A DNA stretch of 64,000 nucleotides, taken from contig NZ_CDBI01000001.1 of the NCBI RefSeq assembly GCF_000820025.1, positions 1-64,000 on the forward strand, given 5' to 3'. Position numbers and translations under genes: made by a program. The stretch's first letter is position 1. Each line of letters opens with the position of its first letter. The notes under the pieces were generated by a model. The model saw nothing but the letters and a program-made list of their open reading frames with translations. It made no database searches and was not told the origin of the DNA. This stretch comes from Aeromonas popoffii (GTDB lineage: Bacteria; Pseudomonadota; Gammaproteobacteria; Enterobacterales; Aeromonadaceae). Positions 1 to 10,856 of this stretch are shown here, piece after piece.

Positions 1-26
1 TGCCGCTTGCCCTGTCGATGTGGCGC

Positions 27-54
27 ATTATAGGGATCTGGATCACGCTTGCAA
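27..54 (-). promoter_or_regulatory. Candidate sigma70 promoter facing out of the window
   Basis: On the minus strand a TTGCAA -35 (49-54) and a perfect TATAAT -10 (27-32) are separated by 16 bp. It would drive a gene lying to the left of the window, divergent from rapA. In Escherichia coli the gene next to rapA is polB, but the gene itself is not visible here. The assignment rests on consensus match only. Confidence 0.5.
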
Positions 55-61
55 GGGCCTT

Positions 62-78
62 TTCGAATTAAATTCGAA
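62..78. repeat. Perfect 17-bp palindrome upstream of rapA
   Basis: The arms TTCGAATT and AATTCGAA flank a single central A. The palindrome lies between the outward promoter at 27-54 and rapA, so it could be an operator for either gene. No function is known to me. Confidence 0.5.
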
Positions 79-302
79 TTATTAGCTCAACAGCTCACCA
101 ATCCACCAAAAAGACCGTTTATCCCGCAAAAAAACACTCATTTGACAACATCGACCTGTCTTCAGTGGTGCCTTGCCGGCTACAGATCAAGGTTGTGGTG
201 ATTTGGCGTCACCACATCCATATGCATGGTGATCGAGGTCACGCCTTCGGGTAATATAGCGCCCCTTTGCGATTCACACACTCTTGGGCTTTGGAGAGTT
301 TA

Positions 303-3170
303 ATGCCTTTTGCACTTGGCCAGCGTTGGATTAGTGATACAGAGACGGATCTGGGGTTGGGGACTGTCGTTGCTGTTGAAGGACGCATGGTTACCCTGTT
401 GTTTCCGGCTACCGGTGAAAACCGCATGTATGCCAAAGAAGAGGCGCCGGTCACCCGGGTCAGCTTCAATGTGGGCGACCAGATAGCCAGTCACGAAGAC
501 TGGACCATGACGGTCGAAGAAGTGCAGGAGAAAAACGGCCTGCTTATATATGTAGGTGTTCGCACCGACAATGATGAGCCCGTTGCCCTCAAGGAAGTGT
601 TTCTCAACAACTTTATCAAGTTCAACAAGCCGCAGGATCGCCTGTTCGCCGGTCAGATTGACCGTATGTCCCGCTTTACCCTGCGCTACGAGGCGTTGAT
701 CAACCAGCACCAGCGTCGTCGCAACCCGACTCGCGGTCTGGCCGGTGGCCGGGTCAGCCTGATCCCGCACCAGCTCTATATCGCCCATGAAGTGGGGCAC
801 CGCTACGCCCCGCGCGTATTGCTGGCGGACGAAGTAGGTCTGGGCAAGACCATCGAAGCGGGCATGATCATTCATCAGCAACTGCTCTCCGGCCGCGCTC
901 ATCGGGTGCTGATCCTGCTGCCCGAAACTTTGCAACACCAGTGGCTGGTCGAGATGCTGCGCCGCTTCAACCTGCATTTCTCCCTGTTTGATGAGGAGCG
1001 CTGCATTGAGGCGTTCGCCGATGCGGAGAACCCCTTCGAGACCGAACAACTGGTGATCTGCAGCCTCGACTTCCTGCGCAAGAAGCGTCGTCGCTTCGAG
1101 CAGGTGCTGGAAGCCGAGTGGGATCTGCTGGTTGTTGACGAAGCGCACCATCTGGAGTGGAGTATCGATGCCCCCAGCCGCGCCTACGAAATGGTGGAAG
1201 CGCTTGCAGAACAGGTGCCGGGTGTGCTGCTGCTGACCGCCACCCCGGATCAGCTGGGGCACCAGAGCCACTTCGCCCGTCTGCGCCTGCTCGATCCCGA
1301 GCGTTTCTACGACTACGAGGCCTTCCTCGCCGAGGAGCAGGCTTATGGTCAGGTCGCCAGCGCAGCGCAAGAGCTGCTGGATGGCGAGACCCTGAGCAAT
1401 GAAGCCAGGCAGATCCTCGCCAGCCAGCTGGAAGGGCTGGATCTGAGCAATACCGCCGCCCGTCAGCAGGCGGTCGCCAAGCTGCTGGATCAGCATGGCA
1501 CCGGCCGAGTGCTGTTTCGCAACAGCCGCGCCAATATTCAGGGCTTCCCTGAGCGCCACCTCAATGTCTACCCCATGCCGCTGCCGGAGCAGTACAAGAC
1601 TGCCATCAAGGTGATGGGCATGATGGGTGGCAATGGTGGCGATCTGCAGACCCGTGCCCTGCGCTACCTCTACCCCGAGAAAATCTTCCAGCAGTTCGAA
1701 GGCGACAACGCCACCTGGACTCAGTTCGACCCGCGCGTCGAGTGGTTGCTGGGGCTGCTGCTCTCGGCCCGCCAACAGAAGGTGCTGGTGATCTGCTCCG
1801 AAGCGGCCACCGCCATCGCGCTGGAAGAGGCGCTGCGCACCCGTGAAGGGATCCGCGGCACCGTGTTCCATGAAGGGATGTCGATCCTCGAGCGGGACAA
1901 GGCCTCCGCCTATTTCGCGCAAGAAGATGGTGGCGCCCAGGTGCTGCTCTGCTCCGAGATCGGTTCAGAAGGTCGCAACTTCCAGTTTGCCAGTCATCTG
2001 GTGCTGTTCGATCTGCCGCTCAACCCGGATCTGCTGGAACAGCGTATCGGTCGACTGGATCGTATCGGTCAGCAGAATACCGTCGAGATCCACGTCCCCT
2101 ATCTGGAAGGGACTGCCCAGCGCGCCCTGCAGCTCTGGTATCACGATGGTCTGGACGCGTTCGAGCAGACCTGCCCTACCGCTCGCCCGGTATTCGAAGC
2201 GGTGCGTGACGAGCTGTTCGAGCTGCTGGCCGCCAACACCGGCGATCAGGCGACCCTCGACGCCCTGCTGATCAAGACCCGCGAACTGCACGAGCCGCTC
2301 AAGGCCCGGCTGGAACAGGGTCGCGATCGCCTGCTGGAGATCCACTCCAGCGGTGGCGCTGCTGCCCAGCTGCTGGTCGACAAGCTGGCCGCCGAAGATG
2401 ACGACACCGGCATGATCTCCTTCGCCCTCAAGATGTTCGACGAGATCGGCGTCAATCAGGATGACCGTGGCGAGAACGCGATGGTGCTGACCCCCGGAGA
2501 TCACATGCTGGTCTCCAGCTTCCCGGGCCTGCCACAAGACGGCATGACCATCACTTTTGATCGTAATACCGCCCTGTCGCGGGATGACATGGCGCTGCTC
2601 TCCTGGGATCACCCCATGATGCGCGGCGGTATCGACCTGATCCTGGGCTCCGAGATCGGTGCTACCTCGGTCGCACTGCTCAAGAACAAGGCGCTGCCCA
2701 TCGGATCCATTCTGCTGGAGCTGATCTTCGTCGCCGAGTCTGCGGCCCATCCCCAGCTCTACCGCTTCATGCCGCCGACCCCGATCCGCCTGCTGATGGA
2801 CAAGAATGGCCAGAATCTGGGCGAGAAGGTGGCGTTCGATGCCTTCAACCGCCAGCTGACCCCGGTCAACCGCCATCTTGGCAGCAAACTGGTGACCGCT
2901 TCCCAGCCGGTTATTCACGGTCTGATTGGCAAAGGCCAGCCGATTGCCGAAGAGCTGAAAGCCGTGATTGTCGACAAGGCCCGTGCCCAAATGGCGCAGA
3001 CCCTGCAGCAGGATCTCGATCGGCTGGAAGCGCTCAAGGCGGTCAATCCGAACGTACGCGACAGCGAACTGGATTATCTGCGCAATCTGCAGGCAGAATT
3101 GCACCACCTGATCGATCAGACCCAACTCAAGCTGGATGCCATCCGCTTTATCGTGGTCACCCATAACTGA
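303..3170 (+). CDS. rapA: RNA polymerase-associated ATP-dependent helicase RapA (HepA)
   Basis: RapA is a Swi2/Snf2-type ATPase that binds RNA polymerase and promotes its recycling after transcription. The 955-residue product aligns end to end with the E. coli protein from memory. The N-terminal RNAP-binding region is followed by Walker A (DEVGLGKT, about residues 176-183), the DEAH box (279-282) and the helicase motif VI region [11 protein letters not shown]. The ATG at 303 is chosen because MPFALGQRW matches the known N-terminus; an upstream in-frame ATG at 267 would add 12 residues unlike the family. A TAATAT -10-like box lies near 250. rluA follows on the same strand, as in other gammaproteobacteria. 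The 3' end of the gene is repeated imperfectly just downstream. Confidence 0.97.
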   Translation: MPFALGQRWISDTETDLGLGTVVAVEGRMVTLLFPATGENRMYAKEEAPVTRVSFNVGDQIASHEDWTMTVEEVQEKNGLLIYVGVRTDNDEPVALKEVFLNNFIKFNKPQDRLFAGQIDRMSRFTLRYEALINQHQRRRNPTRGLAGGRVSLIPHQLYIAHEVGHRYAPRVLLADEVGLGKTIEAGMIIHQQLLSGRAHRVLILLPETLQHQWLVEMLRRFNLHFSLFDEERCIEAFADAENPFETEQLVICSLDFLRKKRRRFEQVLEAEWDLLVVDEAHHLEWSIDAPSRAYEMVEALAEQVPGVLLLTATPDQLGHQSHFARLRLLDPERFYDYEAFLAEEQAYGQVASAAQELLDGETLSNEARQILASQLEGLDLSNTAARQQAVAKLLDQHGTGRVLFRNSRANIQGFPERHLNVYPMPLPEQYKTAIKVMGMMGGNGGDLQTRALRYLYPEKIFQQFEGDNATWTQFDPRVEWLLGLLLSARQQKVLVICSEAATAIALEEALRTREGIRGTVFHEGMSILERDKASAYFAQEDGGAQVLLCSEIGSEGRNFQFASHLVLFDLPLNPDLLEQRIGRLDRIGQQNTVEIHVPYLEGTAQRALQLWYHDGLDAFEQTCPTARPVFEAVRDELFELLAANTGDQATLDALLIKTRELHEPLKARLEQGRDRLLEIHSSGGAAAQLLVDKLAAEDDDTGMISFALKMFDEIGVNQDDRGENAMVLTPGDHMLVSSFPGLPQDGMTITFDRNTALSRDDMALLSWDHPMMRGGIDLILGSEIGATSVALLKNKALPIGSILLELIFVAESAAHPQLYRFMPPTPIRLLMDKNGQNLGEKVAFDAFNRQLTPVNRHLGSKLVTASQPVIHGLIGKGQPIAEELKAVIVDKARAQMAQTLQQDLDRLEALKAVNPNVRDSELDYLRNLQAELHHLIDQTQLKLDAIRFIVVTHN

Positions 3171-3195
3171 CAAGGTACCGACCGACAGCGGCCCG

Positions 3196-3249
3196 ACCCA
3201 GCTCAAACTGGATATCCAATGCCGCTTTATCGTGGTTACCCATAACTGA
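3196..3249 (+). pseudogene. Diverged tandem copy of the rapA 3' end
   Basis: These 54 bases read [21 protein letters not shown], against [20 protein letters not shown] at the true end of rapA (3120-3170). The copy has one extra codon and several synonymous changes, so it is a diverged duplicate and not an exact repeat. It is followed by a T-poor hairpin (TGGGGGC-TT-GCCCCCA, 3250-3265). It has no start codon or independent coding role. A scar of replacement of rapA by a related allele is one explanation. Confidence 0.75.
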
Positions 3250-3285
3250 TGGGGGCTTGCCCCCACCTTCTGATGCGAGACATTT

Positions 3286-3942
3286 ATGTTTGAATACTCA
3301 CCGCCTCTGGAACCCTGGCTCGATATCCTGTTCAAGGACAAGGACATCATGGTGGTCAACAAGCCCACTGGCCTGCTGAGCGTCCCCGGGCGCGGCCCCG
3401 AGAATGAAGACAGCGTCCTGCATCGGGTGAAGCAGCAACACCCCAAGGCGGCGGCTGCCCATCGCCTCGACATGTCCACCACTGGCGTCATTGTCATTCC
3501 TCTCAACCCCAATTCTCATCGGGAGCTGAGCCGACAATTTCGCGAGCGGGAGACCGAGAAGCACTACCTCGCCTGGGTGTGGGGTGAGCCGGAAGCAGAA
3601 TCGGGTCAGGTAGATCTGCCACTCTGCGTCGATTGGCCCAACCGCCCGAAACAGAAGGTGGACCACGAGGAGGGCCGTCACGCCCTGACCCTGTGGGAAA
3701 AACTGAAGGTGGAGAACGGCAACAGCCTGATCAAGCTGACCCCCATTACCGGTCGTTCCCACCAGTTACGCGTCCATATGCTGGAGCTGGGGCACCCGAT
3801 TCTGGGTGACAACCTCTATGCCCATCCGGATGCGCTGACGGCAGCCCCCCATCTCTACCTGCATGCAGCCATGCTGACCATCAGCCACCCCCGCAGTGGG
3901 GAGCGTATGACCTTTGAAACTCCCGCACCTTTTCCGCTATAG
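3286..3942 (+). CDS. rluA: Dual-specificity pseudouridine synthase RluA
   Basis: RluA converts uridine to pseudouridine at 23S rRNA position 746 and tRNA position 32. The 218-residue protein has the family length and carries the catalytic HRLD motif at residues 59-62, where the aspartate is the nucleophile. The later GRSHQLRVHM segment is the conserved RNA-binding/active-site motif of the RluA family. It lies 36 bp after the repeated rapA tail, so the rapA-rluA order of enterics is kept. A strong bidirectional terminator follows. Confidence 0.95.
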   Translation: MFEYSPPLEPWLDILFKDKDIMVVNKPTGLLSVPGRGPENEDSVLHRVKQQHPKAAAAHRLDMSTTGVIVIPLNPNSHRELSRQFRERETEKHYLAWVWGEPEAESGQVDLPLCVDWPNRPKQKVDHEEGRHALTLWEKLKVENGNSLIKLTPITGRSHQLRVHMLELGHPILGDNLYAHPDALTAAPHLYLHAAMLTISHPRSGERMTFETPAPFPL

Positions 3943-3960
3943 GCCAGAACGTGAACATAA

Positions 3961-3992
3961 AAAAAGCCCCCATCAACTGATGGGGGCTTTTT
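3961..3992. terminator. Bidirectional intrinsic terminator after rluA
   Basis: A perfect 15-bp stem (AAAAAGCCCCCATCA paired with TGATGGGGGCTTTTT) closes a 2-base loop. The T and A tracts at the two ends let it serve rluA on the plus strand and the small yjfB-like gene on the minus strand. Confidence 0.9.
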
Positions 3993-4000
3993 CATTAGGG

Positions 4001-4189
4001 TCAGACACGAATATCGATTTTACTTCCCAGTGTGGAGCTGGCCGATGTCGCTGCGGTCGGGGCTGATTGAGCAGCCGTCTGGAGCAGTTTCAATGCGGCT
4101 TCACCATCCTGGGTTTGCTGTTTCTTGGCCAGACTGGCTGTCAGCAAAGCAGAACCAAATGACGTTGATGCAGAACTAGATATATCCAT
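4001..4189 (-). CDS. YjfB-like putative motility protein
   Basis: This is a 62-residue protein starting MDISSSAST, rich in Ala, Ser and Thr, with the MDIS opening and short amphipathic helices typical of the small YjfB family (often annotated as putative motility protein). The start is well supported by an AGGAGGT ribosome-binding site six bases upstream. It sits directly downstream of the GGDEF/EAL gene on the same strand, a neighbour consistent with a link to motility control, but no biochemical role is established. Family membership is inferred from memory of short sequences and should be taken as probable. Confidence 0.65.
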   Translation of the reverse strand: MDISSSASTSFGSALLTASLAKKQQTQDGEAALKLLQTAAQSAPTAATSASSTLGSKIDIRV

Positions 4190-4247
4190 GGTGTACCTCC
4201 TGCCCTAAGACTATCGGCCCTCTTGTGCCATTCATGAGCCATTTTGG

Positions 4248-6185
4248 CTAAATTAAATACGTCTTGTTGGGTTGACGTCGCTCCAGCCATTGCTCTTCCA
4301 TCTCCAGCAAAGTCTGATAGACCTTCTCTGCCTGTTCAGGACGACTGAACAGATATCCCTGACCATAGAGGTGAATGTCGGTGAGGGTGCGCAGCACATC
4401 GAGCTGGGCCTGGGTTTCTATCCCCTCACACACCAGGCTTTTGCCCAGCATGGAGCCCATGCGGCAGATATTGGCGACCAGCTCCGAGGCCTCTATTGAG
4501 GTATCGATCCCCTGAATGAAGGAGCGATCGATCTTTACCTTGCTGACGGGCAGTTTCTGCAAATAACTGAGGGAGGAGTAGCCGGTCCCGAAGTCATCCA
4601 GCGCCAGCTGTACACCCTGCTGATTGAGATCCTGCATCAGCTGCAAGGAGTTTTTCACCTCGCGCATTGTTGTGTCTTCGGTCACTTCCAAGACCAGGCT
4701 GGCGGCCGGGATATGATGATCCATCAAGGCCTTGGCCACCAGCTTCAACAAGTTGCGCTGGTACATGCCAGGTGAGATGTTCACGCACATCTGCAAATCG
4801 ACCAACCCGAGCTGCTGCCACTGATAGAGCTGCTCACAGGCGGTATTCAGCACCCAGCTGCCCAGTTTCTCGGCAAGCTGGAACTCTTCTGCCACCTGGA
4901 TCACCTCATTGGGCGGAATGAAGCCCAATTCAGGGTGGCGCCAGCGCAGCAGAGCTTCGACCGCCTCGCAGCGACCACTTTCGAGATTGACGATGGGCTG
5001 GTAATAAAGCTCAAGTGCGTTGTGCTCCAACGCCATTATCATGTCGCTTGCCAGATGCTTGCGTCGCGCCGTCTCATTGAGCAGCGAATTGTCATAAATG
5101 ACATAAGGGACATGGGCCTTGCGACTGTGAAACAGCGCCAGCTCGGCCCGGCTGAGCAACTCCTGCGTCAATTTGCTGTCCATCGGGAAGAAGGCAATGC
5201 CGATCCCGACCTCCAGCCGGAATGAGTAATTGTCGATGATAATGTCCTGCTTGAGTGCATGGAGCAGGCGGGATACCAGCTCCCTCACCTGTCGCAGGTC
5301 GCTGCTCTCGCGCTGGATCATGGCGAATTGATCCCCACCCAGACGTGCCACCCACTCCCCGTTTTCACACAGGCTGCGGGTCCGCTTTGCCAGCTCCCGT
5401 AGTAGGAAGTCACCCGTGTTGTAGCCAAATTTGCTGTTGATATCACGAAAATCGTTGATATCCACCAGCACCAGGCCAAATGGCGTCTCCCTGGCTGCAT
5501 ACGATTCCATCTTCTCCAGCAACGCCAGCCGGTTGGACAATCCGGTCAGGGGATCAACACGTGCCATACGGAAGTGCCGGCGAGCCTCGCGGATCAGCAG
5601 GCCACTGAGCAGCATCACCGACAGCACGAGGCCGGACACCATGAACAGCAAGGCATTGCGCAGCTGACCGAAACGCTTGTCATTGCCCGAATAAACGTTG
5701 ATGTTCTTCTGCATGACAGACGCAAGAGAGTAAGAGAGGGGTTCCTGCAAGGGGGCCAGCCGTATCATGATCTGCTGATAGTCCGGCGTGCCCGATTTCA
5801 GGTGAGTGATGTTGGACTCCATCTCGCGGATATTGCTTTCGATCAGCTGCACCAACCGCAGTGTCTTCTGCTTGTCCTTCATGCTCTGGCGCAGCTGGCC
5901 ACTGAGCAGGATAGGTGTACGACTCCAGAGGATGTCGTAACGCAGCATCAGGGCGTCATGATCTATGCCGCCATAATGGTAGATCTCGACGGAGTTGAGG
6001 AAACGCCCCAACTCCAACTGCAACTGCATTAGGGCCCAGGAGACATCATAGGTATATTTCTCCATCACCCGGGTTGCATTCTGTATCTGTGCGAGGCAAT
6101 ACAGGGTGCTTCCCGTGAACAACAGGATGGATAGATAAAGCACCGCAAGTAACGGCCACGCCTTGGTCTTTGCTTTCACCCGCAC
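4248..6185 (-). CDS. Membrane GGDEF/EAL protein, probable c-di-GMP phosphodiesterase
   Basis: The 645-residue protein has an N-terminal TM helix (about 11-31), a periplasmic region of roughly 145 residues, a second TM helix (about 179-197), then GGDEF and EAL domains. The GGDEF signature is GGDQF (283-287), so the catalytic glutamate is replaced and cyclase activity is doubtful. The EAL domain looks intact: EAL at 410-412, a conserved N-I-S motif, E500 in LEVTE, DDFGTG at 530-535 and the CEGIET motif. It is therefore more likely a c-di-GMP hydrolase, with the GGDEF part regulatory. The gene starts 17 bp after the SUOX-fold gene stops, so the two form an operon in which the periplasmic protein may be the sensor partner. 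Confidence 0.88.
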   Translation of the reverse strand: MRVKAKTKAWPLLAVLYLSILLFTGSTLYCLAQIQNATRVMEKYTYDVSWALMQLQLELGRFLNSVEIYHYGGIDHDALMLRYDILWSRTPILLSGQLRQSMKDKQKTLRLVQLIESNIREMESNITHLKSGTPDYQQIMIRLAPLQEPLSYSLASVMQKNINVYSGNDKRFGQLRNALLFMVSGLVLSVMLLSGLLIREARRHFRMARVDPLTGLSNRLALLEKMESYAARETPFGLVLVDINDFRDINSKFGYNTGDFLLRELAKRTRSLCENGEWVARLGGDQFAMIQRESSDLRQVRELVSRLLHALKQDIIIDNYSFRLEVGIGIAFFPMDSKLTQELLSRAELALFHSRKAHVPYVIYDNSLLNETARRKHLASDMIMALEHNALELYYQPIVNLESGRCEAVEALLRWRHPELGFIPPNEVIQVAEEFQLAEKLGSWVLNTACEQLYQWQQLGLVDLQMCVNISPGMYQRNLLKLVAKALMDHHIPAASLVLEVTEDTTMREVKNSLQLMQDLNQQGVQLALDDFGTGYSSLSYLQKLPVSKVKIDRSFIQGIDTSIEASELVANICRMGSMLGKSLVCEGIETQAQLDVLRTLTDIHLYGQGYLFSRPEQAEKVYQTLLEMEEQWLERRQPNKTYLI

Positions 6186-6202
6186 TCCCGCAAACCATTA
6201 TA

Positions 6203-6700
6203 TCAATGCTGGATATCAACCGAACTCAGTTGCCAGATCATCATGTCGGTAAATTCTGACCGTTTCAGCTCAGGATACTGATCCAGCGGTAGAATAAACC
6301 AAAGCGGCCCCTTATTCCGCACCCGCATGGTCACCCCGTCGTCCTGCCAAGCCAGGATGGGATCATATTGTTTGACCTTGTCCCAGTTGATCTTAATCTG
6401 AAAACTGTTCAAGGCGGTCAGGGTTACGGCCTTGCCATCCGCCCCGACGGCAGCAAGCACATCCGCCAGCTTGGGCCCCACATACTTGTGCGGTTTGTCG
6501 ACCCAGGGGTTTCCCGTCACTATCTCATGCTGTGGCAGCGCCTTGAGCATGGCCAGATCGAAGCCAATAGCCCCCTCGCTCGCCCCGGCGGGCATCACAT
6601 TGCCGGTCACCTTCAAGATCACGGGTCCCTGCGGTGCCTCTAGGGCCATGGCTGGCATTGCCAGAGAAAAGAGTAATGTAATCAAACCCAGTACACGCAT
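6203..6700 (-). CDS. Periplasmic molybdopterin-oxidoreductase-fold protein lacking the Mo-ligand cysteine
   Basis: The product (165 residues) begins with a clear Sec signal peptide ending AMA before LEAPQ. The start at 6700 is preferred over an upstream in-frame ATG (6766) because GAGGTGAAT precedes it and the signal peptide begins there. The mature part resembles the oxidoreductase molybdopterin-binding (SUOX) domain. It contains no cysteine at all, so the usual cysteine thiolate ligand of molybdenum is missing and catalysis of the normal kind is unlikely. Its position as first gene before a membrane GGDEF/EAL protein suggests a ligand-sensing partner that feeds c-di-GMP signalling. That role is inference from context. 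Confidence 0.75.
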   Translation of the reverse strand: MRVLGLITLLFSLAMPAMALEAPQGPVILKVTGNVMPAGASEGAIGFDLAMLKALPQHEIVTGNPWVDKPHKYVGPKLADVLAAVGADGKAVTLTALNSFQIKINWDKVKQYDPILAWQDDGVTMRVRNKGPLWFILPLDQYPELKRSEFTDMMIWQLSSVDIQH

Positions 6701-6747
6701 ATTCACCTCATATAACGTTGCCAACAATAGACTCAGTTTAGTCGCCA

Positions 6748-6779
6748 TAAAAAAAACGGCTCGCAAAAGCGAGCCGTTT
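6748..6779 (-). terminator. Intrinsic terminator of groESL
   Basis: An 11-bp perfect stem (AAACGGCTCGC with GCGAGCCGTTT, AAAA loop) is followed on the minus strand by a T run, 16 bp after the groEL stop codon. Confidence 0.9.
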
Positions 6780-6795
6780 GGTAAACAGGGCCGAA

Positions 6796-8442
<1,647 letters not shown>

Positions 8443-8469
8443 TTAAATCAATTCGGGGAAAAGGGTGAA

Positions 8470-8763
8470 TTACGCTTCGACAATCGCCAGGATGTCGGTC
8501 TCGGACAGGATCAGTACATCCTGCCCATCCAGCTTCTCGGTCTTCACACCGTAGCCTTCGTTGAAGATCACCTTGTCACCCACCTTGACGGCAAGGGCTT
8601 TGACATCGCCATTGTCCAGAATTCGGCCAGTCCCCACGGCAAGTATTTCACCACGGGTGGACTTCTGGGCCGCAGTACCAGTCAAGACAATGCCGCCAGC
8701 GGATTTGGCTTCAGCTTCGATGCGCTTGATGATGACGCGATCGTGCAGTGGACGAATTTTCAT
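8470..8763 (-). CDS. groES: Co-chaperonin GroES (10 kDa)
   Basis: GroES is the heptameric lid of the GroEL chamber. The 97-residue product starts [14 protein letters not shown], as in other bacteria. The ATG at 8763 is preceded by GGGAG; an upstream in-frame ATG would add MGELS, which is not part of the family. The mobile-loop segment with IVLTG is present. It is the first gene of the groESL operon. Confidence 0.98.
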   Translation of the reverse strand: MKIRPLHDRVIIKRIEAEAKSAGGIVLTGTAAQKSTRGEILAVGTGRILDNGDVKALAVKVGDKVIFNEGYGVKTEKLDGQDVLILSETDILAIVEA

Positions 8764-8838
8764 CGATAACTCTCCCAAAATGAGTCTCTGTGTTGCTTTG
8801 AGGAATGGCCATTCCTGGCCAAATTAGATATGTCTCTG

Positions 8839-8867
8839 ATGTGGGGCGTTTTTGTTAACCCTTCAAG
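8839..8867 (-). promoter_or_regulatory. Sigma32 (heat-shock) promoter of groESL
   Basis: On the minus strand the sequence reads CTTGAAG, a spacer of about 14 bp, then CCCCACAT. This is close to the RpoH consensus CTTGAAA - CCCCATNT. It lies about 75-105 bp upstream of the groES start. Confidence 0.85.
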
Positions 8868-8996
8868 GGCAAATACAAAAAAAATATTTTCACGTACTAT
8901 GAATATCTTCGATGGATCGCCCGTGTCCCGGTCAGGAAACCGGATTTGCGCTGCCCACAGTCAGAACGTAATTCGCCAGATGCAAGAGACGAGCCC

Positions 8997-10349
8997 GTGA
9001 CCCGACCCAATCCCATGCTGACCGCCCCCATGACGTCCGTATTGTTGCGCATGACGGGCCCCATGATCCTCGGCATAGTCGCCATACTGGCTTTCAACCT
9101 GGTCGACACCTTCTTCATCGGCATGCTGGGCACCCAAGCACTCGCGGCCATCAGCTTCACCTTTCCGGTTACCTTCGTGGTGACCTCGTTGGCAATGGGG
9201 CTGGGGGCTGGGCTCTCGGCGGTCATCGGTCACGCGCTCGGCCAGGGCAGGCATGACGAAGCCGCCCGCATCACCACCGACAGCCTGTTTTTGGCCGTGG
9301 TACTGGTTACCCTGCTCTCTGTGCTGGGCGCCCTCACCATACAACCCCTGTTTCGGCTGCTCGGTGCCAGCGACCCGCTTATCGGGCTCATCTACGACTA
9401 CATGCTGATCTGGTATCTGACCGTGCCCATGCTGGTGCTGCCCATGGTAGGCAATGCCGCCATCCGGGCCACTGGGGATACCAAAACCCCGAGCCTGGTG
9501 ATGGGGGTAGCGGGACTGGTCAACGGTGTGCTGGATCCTCTGCTCATCTTCGGCATAGGCCCTTTTCCCGAGTGGGGGATCCGCGGGGCGGCCATTGCCA
9601 CCTCGATCTCCTGGCTGATGGCCATGCTGGTCAGCCTCTATATATTGCGCCATCGGGAAGGCTTGCTGTTGTGGCGCCTGTCGCCCCGGCCACGGCTGCT
9701 GGCTCACTGGCGCGCCTTGCTGCACGTGGCAGTACCGGCCTCGTTTACCAACATGCTCAACCCGCTGGCCACTGCCGTGCTGATGACCATCTTCGCCGGA
9801 TTAGGCACCGAGGTAGTCGCTGCCTATGGCGCCGCATCGAGAGTGGAAGCCTTGTTGCTTATCGTGATGATGGCGCTCTCTTCCGTGCTGGCCCCCTTCA
9901 TTTCTCAAAACTGCGGAGCGGGCAACCCGGCCCGCGCCAAGGCGGCGCTCCAGTTCTGCATGCGCTTCGCCCTGCTGTTCCAGCTCGGCGTCTATGGATT
10001 GACCTGGCTGCTGGCACCGCTCATCGCCAACCTGTTCAGCGATCATCCACAGGTGGTGCGCCTCATCATCCTTTATCTGCACCTGGTGCCCATAGGTTAC
10101 GGCTTCCAGGGCATGGTGATGCTGCTGGCCTCGGCGCTCAATGGTGTCAGGGCCTCGAGTGTCTCTTTTCTGTTCAACGGGTTGCGACTGTTTGTCTTCT
10201 TGGTGCCAGGGGCTTGGCTGGGGGCTGAACTGGGTGGGGAACAGGGGATCTATCTGGGGATACTGCTGGCCAATCTGGCGGCGGGCACACTGGCCTGGTG
10301 GTATGCCCACCACCGCTTCGAGCGACTGTGCCATCAGGGCAAACCCTGA
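8997..10349 (+). CDS. MATE family multidrug/Na+ antiporter
   Basis: The product is a polytopic inner-membrane protein of about 450 residues with 12 predicted TM helices. The two homologous halves each carry the MATE-like pattern of a helix ending in a small-residue-rich segment (for example LGTQALAAISFTFPV). It probably exports cationic drugs or metabolites using a Na+ or H+ gradient. A GTG at 8997 after AAGAGACGAG is taken as start; ATGs at 8946 and 9015 are alternatives. It is inserted between groES and fxsA and converges with fxsA. The closest subfamily cannot be named from sequence reading alone. Confidence 0.85.
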   Translation: MTRPNPMLTAPMTSVLLRMTGPMILGIVAILAFNLVDTFFIGMLGTQALAAISFTFPVTFVVTSLAMGLGAGLSAVIGHALGQGRHDEAARITTDSLFLAVVLVTLLSVLGALTIQPLFRLLGASDPLIGLIYDYMLIWYLTVPMLVLPMVGNAAIRATGDTKTPSLVMGVAGLVNGVLDPLLIFGIGPFPEWGIRGAAIATSISWLMAMLVSLYILRHREGLLLWRLSPRPRLLAHWRALLHVAVPASFTNMLNPLATAVLMTIFAGLGTEVVAAYGAASRVEALLLIVMMALSSVLAPFISQNCGAGNPARAKAALQFCMRFALLFQLGVYGLTWLLAPLIANLFSDHPQVVRLIILYLHLVPIGYGFQGMVMLLASALNGVRASSVSFLFNGLRLFVFLVPGAWLGAELGGEQGIYLGILLANLAAGTLAWWYAHHRFERLCHQGKP

Positions 10350-10373
10350 CAGGCACAGCACCCATACTGCGGT

Positions 10374-10856
10374 TTATTCTTTACGTTCAAATTCGCCCTC
10401 GATGGTGGTCCCACCACGATTAGCACCGCCCGGCGGTTCCTCGTCCTCGCCAGGACGCGCCTCGAATGGAGGCCGCTGTGCCTGAAAACCGCCCATCTGC
10501 ATCCTGAACTGGCCGCTGCCCACCAGCTTGTCGGCCAGCCTGTTACGCAGCCAGGGCAGCAACAGCAGGATACCGAAGAAATCGGTCACAAAACCCGGGA
10601 TGATCAGCAGCAAGCCAGCCAGCGCCAGCATCATGCCCCCCATCACCTCTCGACCCGGCATCTCGCCCTGCTGCATCTTTTGCTGCGCATTGAGCAGGGT
10701 CTTGATGCCTTCACTGCGCACCAGCGATGACCCGATCACGGCGGCCAGTACCAATAAGCCGACGGTTGGCAAGGCGCCCATCACGGAGCCCACTTCGATC
10801 ATCACGGTTAGCTCGAGCAGCACCAGACCAATCAACAACAGAAATAACTTGCCCAT
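10374..10856 (-). CDS. fxsA: FxsA family membrane protein
   Basis: This 160-residue cytoplasmic-membrane protein has the FxsA arrangement: an N-terminal TM helix (about 4-22), a second hydrophobic stretch (about 28-45), the conserved GG-MML segment and a third/fourth hydrophobic region to about residue 105. A hydrophilic, acidic C-tail ends in EGEFERKE. In E. coli, FxsA overproduction suppresses F exclusion of phage T7; its normal role is unknown. The gene lies next to aspA, as in enterics, but reads away from it. The C-tail length varies in the family. Confidence 0.9.
   Translation of the reverse strand: MGKLFLLLIGLVLLELTVMIEVGSVMGALPTVGLLVLAAVIGSSLVRSEGIKTLLNAQQKMQQGEMPGREVMGGMMLALAGLLLIIPGFVTDFFGILLLLPWLRNRLADKLVGSGQFRMQMGGFQAQRPPFEARPGEDEEPPGGANRGGTTIEGEFERKE

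Noticed and set aside
3250..3265. Intrinsic terminator after the rapA tail copy
   Set aside because: The 7-bp GC stem has no T tract and rluA begins 20 bp later, so it is more likely a weak or non-terminating hairpin.
300..3512. Minus-strand frames over 500 codons opposite rapA
   Set aside because: They lie entirely within the coding bias of rapA and lack any start signal.
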